A stretch of 64,000 bases of DNA, taken from the NCBI RefSeq assembly GCF_047663525.1, contig NC_092617.1:2732501-2796500 (forward strand). The letters run 5' to 3'. Below the pieces are notes generated by a model. The model was not told the origin of the DNA and did not search any database. It saw nothing but the letters and a program-made list of their open reading frames with translations. The first letter of the stretch is position 1, and each line of letters opens with the position of its first letter. Made by a program: the position numbers and the translations under genes. The stretch comes from Anas platyrhynchos (taxonomy: Eukaryota; Chordata; Aves; Anseriformes; Anatidae). Shown here piece by piece: positions 21,086 to 33,309 of the stretch.

Positions 21086-21650
21086 AGGTCACCTCTGTCT
21101 CTGCACTTGATAGGGCAGCAGCAGGAACGTATCACAGAAAGGGACTGTGAGGTCACTTGTGTCTGGAGGGGACAGGTCAGCCTTGACTTCTCCCTGGGAG
21201 CTGCACTTTTGGGCTGACATCTGGCAGTGGCCCTGCTAGGCCAGCAGAAGGCACCTGCTTGGCATGCTGACTGGTGGATCCCCTCTGCCTCCAGACGCAG
21301 GAGGAGCCAGACAGAAAGAAGGCCCCAAGATGGGTTGTCCTGTCCCTTCTGCTTGAGTCCATGAGTAGGCAGCAGCAGGCACAAGGCTTGGCTGTGTGTA
21401 GCCAAGAAGCTGCAAGGCCAGCAGCAGGCCCCTGGCTTGGAAGCTGCTGCTGAGGTGACTTGTGTGTGGTTGGCTGAGAGGCCGCAAGGAGCCTGCTGGG
21501 TTGGGATGCCTACTTCAGGAGGGGTTTCCACCCAGATGCAGCTTCCTTTGGTAGTAGGAAAGAGCAGGAGAGAAAAAACTGCCACAAAATGCACCATGGA
21601 AGGTTGGCTCTTGTCACGAGGAGGAAGAAATATCCCTCAAAGGGTCCGTG
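21086..21650 (+). repeat. Module B copy
   Basis: Colinear with 2370-2800 and 56190-56720. The minus-strand frame at 20950-21597 crosses this copy and the adjacent CR1 piece and is not a gene. Confidence 0.7.
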
Positions 21651-22400
21651 CTGTGGTGCCCAAGGTCACCCAAAGAGTGTCTGTGCTCAGACCCTAGCTT
21701 TGTGTTTCAAGGAACAGCTGGTGAGCGTTGATGAGACACTGGTGAAATGATGTAAATGCCAGGAAGAAAGCAAGGTGGTGAAAAGAGATAGGTGTCTGTA
21801 GACTTCAAGGAAATAGGACTAAGTGTGATACAGCATAGAGGAAAAAGAGGTGGGTGGTGGCAAGAATGGAAGGACACAACAGCCCGGACATTTTTGTCCC
21901 TTTGTCTAGAGCTTATGAGGAGACACATTATACTCATTGCGATGGTCCATCATTGCTTCCTTGCTACCCTGTGAAGAGGCTGGGAGGTGTCTTACCAGTG
22001 TTTGTCTCGTGGCATCACACTGCCCACCACACCCCACAGATACCCAGGAAAAGCCCAGAGCCAGGCATGGGGTACAGGATCTCCCCTCCAGTAGCTGGTG
22101 GCAGGCCTTGGTCCTTCTGCTTCATCAAAGCAAACCAAAACTTTTCTCAGGACAGTGTTTTGCCTGTCTGCAATCATGGCCTCCAATTATCTACCCTAAC
22201 AAGTCCCTGGGGAGGCTTTGTTAGTAAAAGCCCTCAGTGGGGCTCATTAATACTCCAAGTCACTTCAACTTGTCCTCCTGACTTTACTTTCTCTAGCAGT
22301 TGCATCACTCTCCTCTCAGTAGCTGAACTTCATAGACTCAGCACCAAAATGCTCCGTGGAACTCATTAAAATGCAGAAAATCCTAACATCCCCTCTATAG
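21651..22400 (+). repeat. Module E copy
   Basis: Matches 1061-1660 and the minus copy at 42720-43380 (caatcatggcctccaattatct, gcagttgcatcactctcc, tagactcagcacc). No gene. Confidence 0.65.
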
Positions 22401-24080
22401 TTTTGTGCACGGCTTCAAGAAAGCTCTAATTGTAGAGCTTTCATGGTTTAGTTAAGGAGGAAGAGCACATAATAAAAATCTTGTCTCATCTTAAAGGTTG
22501 CATTGAGTTGACTTTTGGTTGGGAGCATTATTCCCTAATTGATATTGATCCAGGGTGTCTCCCTCAGATATGTGCGTGGGGAGGAAAAGCAGACTCTGGA
22601 GGTCTGACAGTGCATGGACAACCTTGCTCCTCACCACCCCAGCCCTGACATTTCTCTCATTGGCCATCTGGCGCTTGCTTCTCATTTCCTTACACCAGAC
22701 TTCTCTCAAGGCTGCAGCTGGATGTTACAGCCCCTTTGCACCAGGTCCCACCTGCTTTCCTAAGACACCTGGCTGAACATAGCTGCAGAAGGGTTTTCCT
22801 ATTTCCAACCAAACAACAGGAAAACATGCAACAACTTGCCAAAAAACAAAGCAAACTCTTCATCTTGTATGCCTCCTGTGACCTTTAACTTCCCAAAATG
22901 ATGACTGTACAAGTATTTTATACTGATACATAGGACATTAAAAATAACAGTGAAAGTATTGATCCATATCATATGAATTCAATGAGAAATGATGAGGTTC
23001 TTGCTAAGGAAACAATTAGACAGACTGCTGACAGATGGACAAGCTGGGCTGCTTCTACCTGACACTCAGAGCAGCCACTGGGTCAGTGAGAGCAGTCTGA
23101 ATGATCAAAAAGTAAGGGGAGGGCAAACCAGGAGAACCATGGGATGTACATGGGTCCAGACAAGCAGCTGTAAAAGGGAGATTCAGCATATGATATGTAA
23201 TCAAAACTTGTGGATGTCCCTGGAAGATGAGGGACCACACCATGATGGACAAAGCGATGACAATACCAGTACAAGTGAACACCGGTATTTCTCCTCCTGT
23301 GATGAATATGCATCCTGAAAATTCACATCTCTTCATGGTAGAAACTACACTGTGTGACATTTCATGGATGAGACTGAATCTTTTGAAGTGATGAGTAGTT
23401 GCTCTATTAGTTAAGTACTAATGAAGTTACTGGGTATTGACACAGAACTTTTCTGTCTGACCATAAGCAATCAGGGAAACCACCAGAGACCTGGTTGTAT
23501 TTGAAGTAGTTCCCTGGATTTGCAGCTATCAGAAAGGGCATGCAGGAGACCAGAGCCCTTTGGGGGATTCAGTTGGAGCCAGGTGGAGTTCCCAGGGTAC
23601 CTCTGCTACTGGCATTGGTCTCCCTGCAACTACAGTCCAGCCCAGCACAGAAAACCTCTTCAAAGACAACACCCCTTCTTCAGGGGATTCCTGAGAGTGA
23701 CCTGAAGTTGAAATGGCCATTGGGAACCCAAGATACTCTCCTTTGTTCCTAGTAGACAGCTGAGCATCCATTTACGTCCAGGGACATCTGCAGCAAATTC
23801 ATGTTGCAAGATTCAAGAACAGGAAATTTCAAATAGCAAGGATATAACCCATCAGCTTGCTGCACTTTGGGAATCCATCCCCTTCCAACTATGGGAATTA
23901 CAGTGGAAAATGTGAGATGACCCATCAAGTCAATGCACAGAGTAATGGAAAGTCATAGGTATTGTGCAGGAGTGGCAGAAGGCAAAAGGCATTGCATTGG
24001 GACTCAGACTAATCAAGGAGACGTAATCCAGTTCATCTCTGAAATAAAGCAAACACTTTAAGAATTGTGAAGGCCACTGA
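22401..24080 (+). repeat. Module H copy and unassigned DNA
   Basis: 22490-22760 resembles 31270-31500 and 62980-63090 (gggaggaaaagcag, ggaggtctgaca). 23340-23760 resembles 32250-32680 (gaccagagcccttggggg-like text, gtggagttcccagggtacc). No open frame is conserved between the copies, and I see no gene in these 1.7 kb. Confidence 0.5.
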
Positions 24081-24916
24081 ATCATGGCCTAACATGAAGA
24101 AGGATGTACATCACTGCTGAAGGGACATTTTGTGCCATCAAAAAAAACAAAGGAACACTACAACACCTAAGGGTAACGTGTCCCACCCAAGGCAGTCTCA
24201 TCCCACAGGGCACCGGTGAGGAAGCTGACAGCCAAGGGATGCATTTGGGTGTGGACAGTGGGGACCAGCACAGACAAGGAGTCAAGGCAGTGGGCTGGGG
24301 GAGGCCAGCAGAAGCCGCCCAAGGGGTGGTGCTGCTAGTGAGGACACGTTTGTGGCAGCAGCCTGAGTGGGCAGCAGCTGTGCACAGTCGAGGGGAGGCC
24401 AGGAAGAGCATGTCAAGAGTGCTCCTGCCAGCAGAGCCAAGGTTGGGGCCGAGCCCAAGGGCAGAGGCAGGCCCAGGGCAGGGGGCTGCAAGGGCCATGC
24501 TGAGCTCCCTGCCCCTGCAGCAGCCACCCTGGCCCTTGGCCTCCTCTCCCCTGTCCCTGCAGCTCTGGGCTCCCTTGGAGCAGCCCTGGCTCTGCAGCAC
24601 CAAGCCCTGCTGGGAGCCCTCCCCTGCATGCTGCCACCGCTCCCTGATGCTGTTGTTGCCCTCTGCCGGGCACCGCCCAGCCCAGCCGAGGCCCTGCCCA
24701 CCTCTCCCCAGCTCCCTGCCCTCTCCCCAGCCCAGCAGCTCAGGCTGTGCTGGCCCCAGGGCAGTGCCCAGTGCAGGCTGCTGCAGGGCTCTGGACACGG
24801 CCACCACAGCCCCAGCCCCTCGCAAGGCACCGCAGCTGCTGGCACAAAGGCAGCTCTGGACCTCCCCAGCAGCCCCCACGCTGGGGCCAGAACCGGCTCA
24901 GGAGATGGAGGTCCGT
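24081..24916 (+). repeat. Module I, GC-rich, noncoding
   Basis: 24230-24500 is the inverse of about 41640-41900 (gtgaggacacgtttgtggcagcag). Long overlapping frames occur on both strands (up to 272 codons) because the segment is GC-rich and stop-poor. They have no recognisable domain and are low-complexity in Ala/Pro/Gln/Leu, so I do not call them genes. Confidence 0.5.
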
Positions 24917-25785
24917 TGTTAGAAATGGCTCAATCTTCAAAATAGGATTAAATAAAAAAAATAAATAGGATTTATTAAAAGAATAGAGGTAAGCAAACAG
25001 CGCTGGGTGCACTGGGAGTCCTCGCTCCACCAGGATGCACACCAGTTACATCAAGTAGCTGATTTTTATGCTCCTAGACTAATACATATTCATTACTACT
25101 TCTAAAAAAAAAAAAATACATTATCATAATTAGCTTCCGGGGTCCAGTCCCTCCTACTTGAGCATGCGCATCAGTCTCCTCTGGGGGTCTCTGGGGGTCT
25201 TTCATGCCGAAGGCTCGTAGTCTTCCTCTCCAAGTTTTTTTCTCGTCCTTCCCCTTTGTACTTCCGTGGCACCATGTCAAGTTTACACGATATCCCCTGC
25301 AGGTCTTGTCTCCTAGCTGTCCTTCAGCTTCTTTTTTTTCTTCTTCTTAATCTCTTGGCCACCTGGCCAGATATCAGAGGCTTGCATAGTATCCCATGAC
25401 AGTCACTAGTTGTTATCAGTTGTTCTGAAACCCCCAGACATCAAAGACTTCAGGCAAACACAAATAGCTTTCTTACTGACACTTCACGAGTAATTAAAAC
25501 ATTCCTCACCAGCCATTCACAGGGACAGTCACACCTATGGCAGTGTTAAGTTAATCTCAAAGAAGACAAAAAAAAAGGCTGTAACTGTTAGAAACAGAAG
25601 TCCAGAATAACAAAAGCAAACAGGTTCATAAGTTTGGGGAGTATTTTCTGAAGACTTGATAAATTGCCTAGAATGAAGGGGAGACTGGGACACACAGCAT
25701 CTGTGGTTCAAGAATTAAATTGCCAGTGCAGGGCCCAGAGGAAGAGTGTTCTTTATTGACACGAATTGTTAAAACATTCCTAACA
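24917..25785 (-). mobile_element. Isolated LTR, 869 bp
   Basis: Ends are tgttagaaatg and cattcctaaca, an inverted terminal match typical of an LTR. On the minus strand AATAAA words occur near both ends. Flanking five-base words (tccgt, ccaag) differ. It joins module I to module A directly. The family resembles bird ERVK-type LTRs, from memory only. Confidence 0.65.
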
Positions 25786-25789
25786 CCAA

Positions 25790-26780
25790 GAACCAGGCCA
25801 GTTTCCTACAGAGCTGCCTTACGAGGAGCATGGCCACCAAGAAGGTCTGAGTTATCAGACTCAGCTCAGATCCCCTGAGACACTGCACGAACAAGTGCCA
25901 AAAACTAACCAGTAAAGAGGTGCAGGTCTGGGAGTCACTAGGACATCCTCATGTGGAGAGGAGCAATGAGAATGGCAAGACTCAAGGTCCCAACAGGACC
26001 CAGGTCTTTGTGTCTGTGGCTATGGCTGTTGTCACTGTCACTGAGGCCTATGAGGAGACAGCTGATCGTTAAAGCACCAGGGCCTGATTATCTCCTCGCC
26101 CCCAACCATGAAGCAGACAGGGGTTGTACCATTCTCCTGCACTTGGCCATGTACATCCCCATCTCCTAGTGCCCCACAAAGAGCCCTGAGCAAGGTGTGC
26201 AGGGAAAGGATCTCCCTTCCTACAGGCGAAGGGTCAAGGCTTGGCCCTTGTGCTTGGTGACACACATCCAGTTTGTCCACACATCAGTGTCACCTTCACA
26301 TTGCCTTTGTCTCCTTGTCCTCACTGCCTCCAGGGTTCTGCTCTAACGAGCTCCAAGGGAGGCTGTGTCAGTGCTGGCCCTCAGGGGGACACTGCAGGAA
26401 ACTTGCCTCTGACTTGCACTTCTGGAGAGATGTCTTCAATTGTCTCTGAGTGCCTGAGGTTTGTGGGCTCATCAGCAAAGCCCCCAGAGGGGTGATTGCA
26501 GTGCCTTGGGCTGGTGCTGTGCTGCTGAGCTGGGCCGGTCTTGTGGGACAGAGAGAGCTCGTGGCAAGAGGGCCCTGGTGCAGAGAGACAGCTGTGCCCA
26601 GGAGCAGCTCCTCTGCACAGCGCAGCAGGGCTGGGGGCTCTGACCGCAGCTGGCACACAGAGAGGAGAGAAGGAGAGAGGGCTTGGAGGCACTGAGGAGC
26701 ACAACAACAGAAGGCAGCGTGTGGCAGGACACATCTGCAGGCTGTTGACACTGTGTGGCTCTGGCAGCAGGGCCATGCAG
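25790..26780 (+). promoter_or_regulatory. Module A of OR3: presumed promoter region
   Basis: Homologous to 16920-17830, with the CTCF-like word at 26378-26393. The 3' end differs from the OR1/OR2 type: no gacaag|gtaag donor is present, and the end (cacatctgcaggctgttgacac) is shared with the OR6 module at 51430-51450 (minus). Confidence 0.5.
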
Positions 26781-27633
26781 GTGGGGTTGCCAGAGGGGTT
26801 TTCTACAGCTGGAACATCCGATGGCTGATAGCATCTCTTGGAATGGGTCTCACTCTTCTTTTAATTTTTGACTAGGAAAAACTTGAGAGAGTGGTGTTTA
26901 TGAATGGGCATTTCAGGAGGAAGACTAAGGCTTGGTTAGTCTGAGGAGGAAGGCTTTTTTGGATTCAGTGCCCTAGGATACTTGCCGTTGAAGGGAATCT
27001 GAGTGAGTCTGAGCACACAGCTTGTCAGATGGGGTATGTTAGCATGGACAAGGAAGAGATGTGGGGACACAGAACCAGTTCCCAGCAAGGACATGGGCAG
27101 ATGTTGAGAGGCAGCTCCTGACAGAAATGTTGTGTGAGGGAGGGCTCAGGCACCTCCCTGGTACAATCGCTGCTCTTCTCTCCCACCAGCACAGGGCAGG
27201 GCAGCTGAGACCAGAACGGATGGACAGACTGGCTGTGCTCTCTGAAGTACACTCTGCACTAGAGGAATAGTATCTGTGACTCTGAGGATCCACAAGGTTT
27301 TGCTTGTAGTGCAGCAGGAATGACAGTATAGGAAAAAGAAATGACCACAGCCCTTCTCTGCCGTTAGGTGATTTGGGAGCAACAATTTGTTCATTTCAAG
27401 AGTTAAAATAATCTGAGAATACCCCATGTTCCTCTTTACTTCTTTTTATAGGTAAGAACTGTTAACTGCACTGCCTACAGCAGAGTCCCCTGCTCCCAGG
27501 GACACCCTCAGGCAGCAACAGTCAGAGCTCCTGAAATGGACCTGCCTAATCTCTGCTTAGAGGCCGAAATTGAAACATAAATTATCATATACTTTTGTTG
27601 TGTCTTCTTACTGCCTTGTCCCTCCTTGGACAG
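26781..27633 (+). other. Leader/intron of OR3
   Basis: 27030-27290 resembles part of 50300-50990 upstream of OR6 on the other strand (cacagaaccagttcccagcaagg, cagctcctgacagaaatg). The only feature supported is the splice acceptor cctccttggacag ending at 27633. No gene. Confidence 0.4.
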
Positions 27634-27656
27634 GACCCCATGCCCAGAAACAGCAG

Positions 27657-28590
27657 ATGCCCAACATCAGCTCTGTGACCGAGTTCCTCCTGCTGGCATT
27701 CGCCGACACGCGCGAGCTGCAGCTCCTGCACTTCGCGCTCTTCCTGGGCATCTATCTGGCTGCCCTCCTGGGCAACGGCCTCATCCTCAGCGCCGTAGCC
27801 TGCCACCACCGCCTCCACACCCCCATGTACTTCTTCCTCCTCAACCTCGCCTTTCTCGATATGGGTTCTATCTCCATCACTGTCCCTAAAGCCATGGCCA
27901 ATTCCCTCTGGGACACCAGGGCCATCTCCTATGTAGGGTGCGCTGCACAGGTCTTCTTTTTTGTCTTCTTGGTTGGAGCATTGTATTCTCTCCTCACCAT
28001 CATGGCCTACGACTGCTACGTTGCCATCTGCAAGCCCCTGCACTACGGGAGCCTCCTGGGCAGCAGAGCTTGTGCCCAGATGGCAGCAGCTGCCTGGGGC
28101 AGTGGCTTCCTCAATGCTGCCCTGCACACGGCCACTACAGTTTCCCTGCCCCTCTGCCACGGCAATGCTGTGGAGCAGTTCTTCTGTGAGATCCCCCAGA
28201 TCCTCAAGCTCTCCTGCTCACATGCCTACCTCAGGGAAGTTGGGTGCACTTCTTTTTAGTTTGACTTTAACATTTGGTTGTTTTATTTTCATTGTTTTCT
28301 CCTATGTGCAGATCTTCAGGGCAGTGTTGAGAATGCCCTCTGAACAGGGCCGGCACAAAGCCTTTTCCACGTGCCTCCCTCACCTGGCTGTGGTCTCCCT
28401 GTTTGTCAGCACTGTCCTGTTTACCTACCTGAAGCCCCCCTCCATCTCCTCACCATCCTTGGACATGGTGATGGCAGTTCTATATTCGGTGGTGCCTCCA
28501 GTATTGAATCCTCTCGTCTACAGTATGAGGAATCAGGAGCTCAAGGAAGCTTTGTGGAAATTGATGTTTAGACGTGTTGCAGGAGAATAA
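27657..28590 (+). pseudogene. Olfactory receptor OR3, frameshift pseudogene
   Basis: Paralog of OR1 starting MPNISSVTEF. The first 200 codons are in frame, then an extra G in the GGG at 28242-28244 (paralogs have ggt at this codon) shifts the frame and gives a stop at 28257-28259. The rest (TM5 to tail, ending RRVAGE) is intact in the next frame to 28590. Independently, codon 120 at 28014-28016 is tgc, not cgc, so the DRY motif reads DCY; the arginine is needed for G-protein coupling in class A receptors. The change is a CpG-type transition. The single-base insertion alone could be a sequence error, but the second lesion makes a true pseudogene likely. PMYFF, KAFSTC and a NPLVYS variant of TM7 remain. 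Confidence 0.9.
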
Positions 28591-28599
28591 GTGGTCAGT

Positions 28600-29390
28600 C
28601 TGCCTATGCAGATGAGTCATAATGTTACTTGTTATAGGAACGGCCTATAGTCTGTTTCTTTTTGCTTGTTTGCAATTTTATTACTCGATTTCCTTAGTTT
28701 TAGTTCAGTTAATGTTACCCACTAAAATGATATTATTCATCCCAATTCCACCTAAGTATGTATTCTTAAAGTCTAGCTCAGCGACTATACAAAAAGAGCC
28801 CGTCTATCTGTGAACTTAAGGAAGGAGTCTGCACTGCCGTCTTATTCTGACATCCTTCCTCTGAGACCAGGCCTGGCTCTGCAGGGGCAGTGCCCGTGTG
28901 CAGGGGTGCAGAGGAAAAGAGTCCCATCCCAGCAGCACGGACAGGGAGCACCAGCGCTTGGGGCATGCAGAGCTACTCTTTTGACCATCCCACTCTCTCC
29001 TGCTGAGCCCTGCAGGTGGGCTCAGGCCCGGCTGCTCCTGGAGCTTGGTGCCAGTGCTGCTATGGGGCTGTGCTGGGACTGCAGGCAGGGACAGGCAGTG
29101 GGCACGGCAGTGGCACAGCTGGCCTCCACTGCAGCACTTCCCTCCTAAGGGGGGATCTCCTCCAGGCACTGCCTGAAGGCTGAGACCTTCCTGCAAAGCT
29201 GCTGTCAAGATCAAGCCCCAGGAAGAGGCTCCAAAGGGGCATGATGCTTTCCTTCTTTCCACAGGTTCTCGGTGTGTTGAGAGCAGAGACTCAGCATGGA
29301 TTTTTATGGATTTCGGGCTGATTCAGATGTTCCCTGTTAGTTGTTAGTGCCCTTGAGTTTATCAATGTTCCCAATTCCCAGGCACTGGGG
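28600..29390 (+). repeat. Flank of OR3, noncoding
   Basis: 28850-28925 is the paralog of 1-62. The remainder is GC-rich and stop-poor on both strands with no domain. Module F, expected after an OR, is not recognisable here. Confidence 0.4.
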
Positions 29391-30010
29391 CTCTACAGCA
29401 CACCATGGGGCTGATGGCTGACAGCACCTCACAGGACTGCAAGTAATTGGCTCGTGTGTGTCAGAGAGGCTGGGAGTCCAGCAGCAGTGCCATGGGCTTG
29501 AAGGATCACAACCCGCTCACATGTACCTGGGCAGGTCCTGGGCCATAAAAGAGGAGTTTTGTAGGCTTGGTATTATGAGTTCAGAGGTGCCTCAGAAATT
29601 CCTTACCCAGTCCTTAGTGAATGTCTGTAAAGCAGATTGTGAGTCGAGCTCTTTCTGAAATAGCTGACAGGTCATCCCTCGACTACCAGCTGGCAGTACC
29701 CAGGAGTCCCCAGACTGGAACAGGTCTTGAACAAGGGGTGTCATGTCAGAGGTGTCAGCTTTTTCCTAAAAAATAGGGCTTCCTTCAGTTTTCCATGCAG
29801 GGGTGGCCACTGCCTACAAGATGCCCAGGGATAGCTGCAGCCTCCATGAAGGCCTGTGAACAGTTATCCAGGAGCCATAGGAGCCATTCTAGATCCAAAG
29901 CTGGTGGGTACGAAGCAAACTTTTGGGGTGGTGCAGAGCTGCTGGGCATGATATGCAGGGTGCTCCTACAGACCTTTGTGCCCTTTGCCCTCGTGACTAC
30001 AATGCCACTT
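29391..30010 (+). repeat. Module J copy
   Basis: Shares gtcagagaggctggga, gaggatcacaacc-gctcac and ctgggcaggtcc with 61050-61160 (+) and, inverted, 46320-46440. No gene. Confidence 0.6.
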
Positions 30011-30540
30011 CTGTCTCAGATGGAGAGTAGCCATCAGAGGTAAGACAGATCCTCTGAGATCAGGAAAGCCATCAGAAAGCTGCCCCTAAGAAGTTGACTG
30101 ACATGGGGAGGTCAGGAGAAGCTTGTACAGGAGAGGTGTATGGTTTTGGGGGAAGGAAGAAGGGCTTGGCCAACAAAAACTAACAATTTTTAAGAAGTCT
30201 GAGGGTTGATGCTGCTACAATACTGACTTTGAAAACGTTCCTGCTCTTACCTTGATTCTAACCCCTCTTACTCCTCACCGTAACTGTAATATACTACTAT
30301 TTTTAACTCTAAACTTCCCTTGAGCTTCCCAAAGCTCAAACCCATAAGCCCTTACCATTAACTTCTTGCTCACCCTAATCCCTGTCTTTATCACTTAGAT
30401 AAAAGTGCTTTAATTAAACCTTGCCAACAGGCCAGCCCTAAAAAACCCTATCCCACAGAGCTTGACTGTACGCTAAACTCTGACCTGACACCATAAGCAG
30501 ATCACCAAACCCTGCTTCTAACCCCTATCCGGGAAGAAGG
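30011..30540 (+). repeat. Modules D and C copy
   Basis: 30030-30150 D words; 30230-30530 C-rich, CCCTAA-like (ccctaaaaaaccctatccc, taaccttg-type words). No gene. Confidence 0.6.
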
Positions 30541-31130
30541 CCTGGACATGCATTTCTCTGTCCCTACTGCAACAGGAAGAGAAAGTAGGAGGCACACAAC
30601 TTGGTCATGTCTATCCGAGGAGTTTGAAGCCAGCAGCAAGCCCATGGCTTGGGTGATGATGGTGAGGCAACTGTGTCTGGTCAGCTGATAAACCACAGGA
30701 AGGTTGCTGCGTTGGGAGTCCTGCTTGAGGAGTGGTGTCTGAGATGGCTGAGCTTTGGTCACTAGCATGAAACAGCAGGAAAAAAATCAGCTGTCACAAA
30801 GTACAACTTGGAAAGTGGACACTGGGTTAGAGGAGGAAGAAATGTCCCTCAAAGGGTAGTGCTGTGGTGCCAGAGGTCACTCAGATGAAATCTTAGTACT
30901 CTTAACCAATCTATAATCATGGCCTCCAATTAACTTCTCAAATAATTCCATTGGGAGACTTTCACAGTAATGACCCTCAGTGAGGCCGATTTAGTGCTTC
31001 AAGAAACTTTGCTGTTTGCTTCTGACTTTAGCTGCTGGAGAGATTTCTTCTGTCTCCTTACAGTACCTGAGGTACCTGAGTACCAAATACACAATGGGGA
31101 CACTAAAATGCTGAAAGCCCTAGCAACCCA
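30541..31130 (+). repeat. Diverged module B and partial module E
   Basis: 30580-30800 is a clearly diverged B copy (cacacaacttggtcatgtct, gaagccagcagcaagcc). 30850-31110 carries E words (atcatggcctccaattaac). No gene. Confidence 0.5.
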
Positions 31131-31530
31131 TGTCTGTTCTGACTATTTCCTCAAGACTTATACAGCTAGTTAGAGAACTATGAGAAATGTAGTTAAAGAG
31201 GAAGACATCAAGAAGGCTAAAGAAAGATTTTTTCGTATTTACAGTTATTTTTCAATAGTCTTGAAATCAGGCAAATTGTGATAGCAGCATTCCCCAGCTG
31301 ATGTGGATCCAGGTTTTTTCCTAATAAGGTGTGGGAAGGTAGGAAAAGCAGTCTCTTGAGGCTGGACACTGCATGGACATTCCTCACCTCTTGTCCCTCC
31401 CATTTCTCTCACTGTTCAGCTGAGGATTTCATCACTTTTCCTTACACCAGATTCTCCACTGAAATCAACAGTTGGATATTAATGTCCATTGCACCAGTTC
31501 CCACCTTAGGCTGCATAGAGGCACATAAAT

Positions 31531-31546
31531 TTTATTATTATTATTA

Positions 31547-31578
<32 letters not shown>

Positions 31579-31663
31579 GTTGTTGTTGTTGTTGTTGTTG
31601 TTGTTATTTTATTTTATTTTATTTTATTTTATTTTATTTTATTTTATTTTATTTTATTATTTT
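31531..31663 (+). repeat. Compound microsatellite (ATT)n (GTT)n (ATTTT)n
   Basis: (ATT) at 31531-31578 with one interruption, (GTT) at 31579-31605, (ATTTT) at 31606-31663. The open frame over it is an artefact. Confidence 0.95.
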
Positions 31664-31805
31664 GAAACAACTGTAAACCATATTACAATTTGCTGAAAAA
31701 CAGAACAAACTCCTTAGCTGTGTGCCCAGTCCAGCATGTCTCTAGGCAACTTCACATTTCAAAAGGAAGAAGTAGAAATTAGATGGACAAGAAATTAGAT
31801 TTAAT

Positions 31806-31880
31806 ATTTTATTATTTTATTTTATTTTATTTTATTTTATTTTATTTTATTTTATTTTATTTTATTTTATTTTATTATTT
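31806..31880 (+). repeat. (ATTTT)n microsatellite
   Basis: A near-perfect pentanucleotide run of about 15 units, 140 bases after the preceding one. Confidence 0.95.
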
Positions 31881-33019
31881 TAAAATGTAAAATATTTTAT
31901 ACAGCTAGATTGGAAATGCTAAATAGAAAAAGAGTTGAGGAGCTGCCTAAGGACATGATTAGATGAACTTGTTAAACATGGGCAAGTTTGAACTCCCTGA
32001 TGGTCAGAGGCTAACTGGGTGGGTTAGAGGGATCAGAACGATCAAAGGTTTGCGGTGGGAAAATCTGGAAACCAATGGGAAGTTCATAGGTCCAGACAGA
32101 GAGCTGGAAAGGGAACTTCCAACACTGTCAGCTTAATCAGGACCAGTGGAAGATTATGGACATTAAATGCACATCAGAATCGACAGAGTAGTGCAAATGC
32201 AGGGGAAGAACAGTATTTCTTTTCCTGTAGTGAATATACATCCTGGAAATTCTCATATTGTGACAACAAAAATTCAACTTATTGTGGGATACTTTGTGGA
32301 AAGGATTCACCCAAATCCCTTCAAGTGATGATGATTAGGTGCTCTATTTCTTAAATACTGAAGGAATGCACAGGATTTTGGGCAAAGCTTTGCTGTCTGA
32401 CCATAAGCAACCAGTTCCACCTCTAGATACCTCGCTGAATCTGAGGAACTTTCCTGGACTGGCCGATGTCAGAGAGGACCTGCAGGAGACCAGAGCCCCT
32501 TGGGGCTTCAGATTGAGCCAGGTGGATTTCCCAGGGTACCCCTACTGCCAGTAGTAGTCTTTGTCCCTGTAACAGCAGCCCAGCCCAGCACAACAAACTC
32601 CGTCACAGACAAGCTGGGGGCTCTTGGGATTGATCTCCATCTGAAATGGTCATTTCGAGCATTGGTCATACATGTACAGCATTGGTATCACACCAGTGTT
32701 TTGTCTATTGCTGAGCAATACTGGCACAGCATCAGGACTCCGTAAGGCTTGGATTGCTTTGGTTTCCACCAGCCACTGCACAGGATAAGGAGGTCCATGA
32801 AGCTTCAGGACCTCTTGTCTCATGCCTGGGAGATCCCCAGCACAGGGTTTCTGTGCCCCGCAGGGCCAACCCCACTCTTCAGGCCAGCACAAGAGGCATG
32901 ACCCACCCACAGAGCAGCTCCAGATTCCTCTCCAGGATGCCATTTGCCATCAGAGCCAGCACTAATGGGACAGTCCCAGGACAGTCAAAGGCCAGTTACT
33001 GTTTGCTTGGCCACGTGGA

Positions 33020-33300
33020 ACCAGGAAGGGAGCTCCCAGACCAGCCCTCGGTCTTTCACTGGTCACTTTGGGACTCTGATCCTGCTGCTGGCCATGGCCA
33101 GGGAAGCAGCAGCCCCGAACCAAAGGCAGCAAAGAGGAAGAGCCCAGTGGGCAGTGAGGGGCAGCCCCGAGGGCCACCGGGTCTGCTCCTGCATGTGTCA
33201 GCTGGGCTCTTGGTCCTGAGCCCTCCTGCGTGCTGGGGATGCTCCCCCAGCTCCAGAGTTGGGAAGAGATTGCAGCTGAAAGCAGTTAATTTATGCTGGA
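33020..33300 (-). repeat. Module F of OR4
   Basis: Inverse of 20000-20210 (cccagtgggcagtgaggggcagccccgagg). Correctly placed 3' of OR4. Confidence 0.65.
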
Positions 33301-33303
33301 TTC

Positions 33304-33309
33304 TTTATT
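33304..33309 (-). other. Poly(A) signal AATAAA of OR4
   Basis: 195 bases past the OR4 stop, in the conserved context ctctgtagataaag-aataaag on the minus strand. Confidence 0.6.

Larger units (their letters stand above)
31270..32950 (+). repeat. Module H copy
   Basis: Homologous to 22490-24060 with two microsatellites inside. 32780-32930 matches 47240-47360 (ggtccatgaagct-caggac, gcctgggagatccccagcaca). No coding conservation. Confidence 0.55.

Noticed and set aside
24082..24945. Overlapping 187-272 codon frames on both strands
   Set aside because: GC-rich, stop-poor sequence. The inverse copy at 41213-41972 does not keep the same frames, and the composition is Ala/Pro/Leu/Gln-rich without motifs.
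27570..27656. Upstream in-frame ATGs of OR3 (27570) and OR1 (4280) as starts
   Set aside because: They lie before the splice acceptor and have no counterpart in the paralogs.
31329..31676. Frame ending in Tyr/Cys/Phe runs
   Set aside because: Translation of a compound microsatellite. The same applies to 63155-63349 and 63409-63777.
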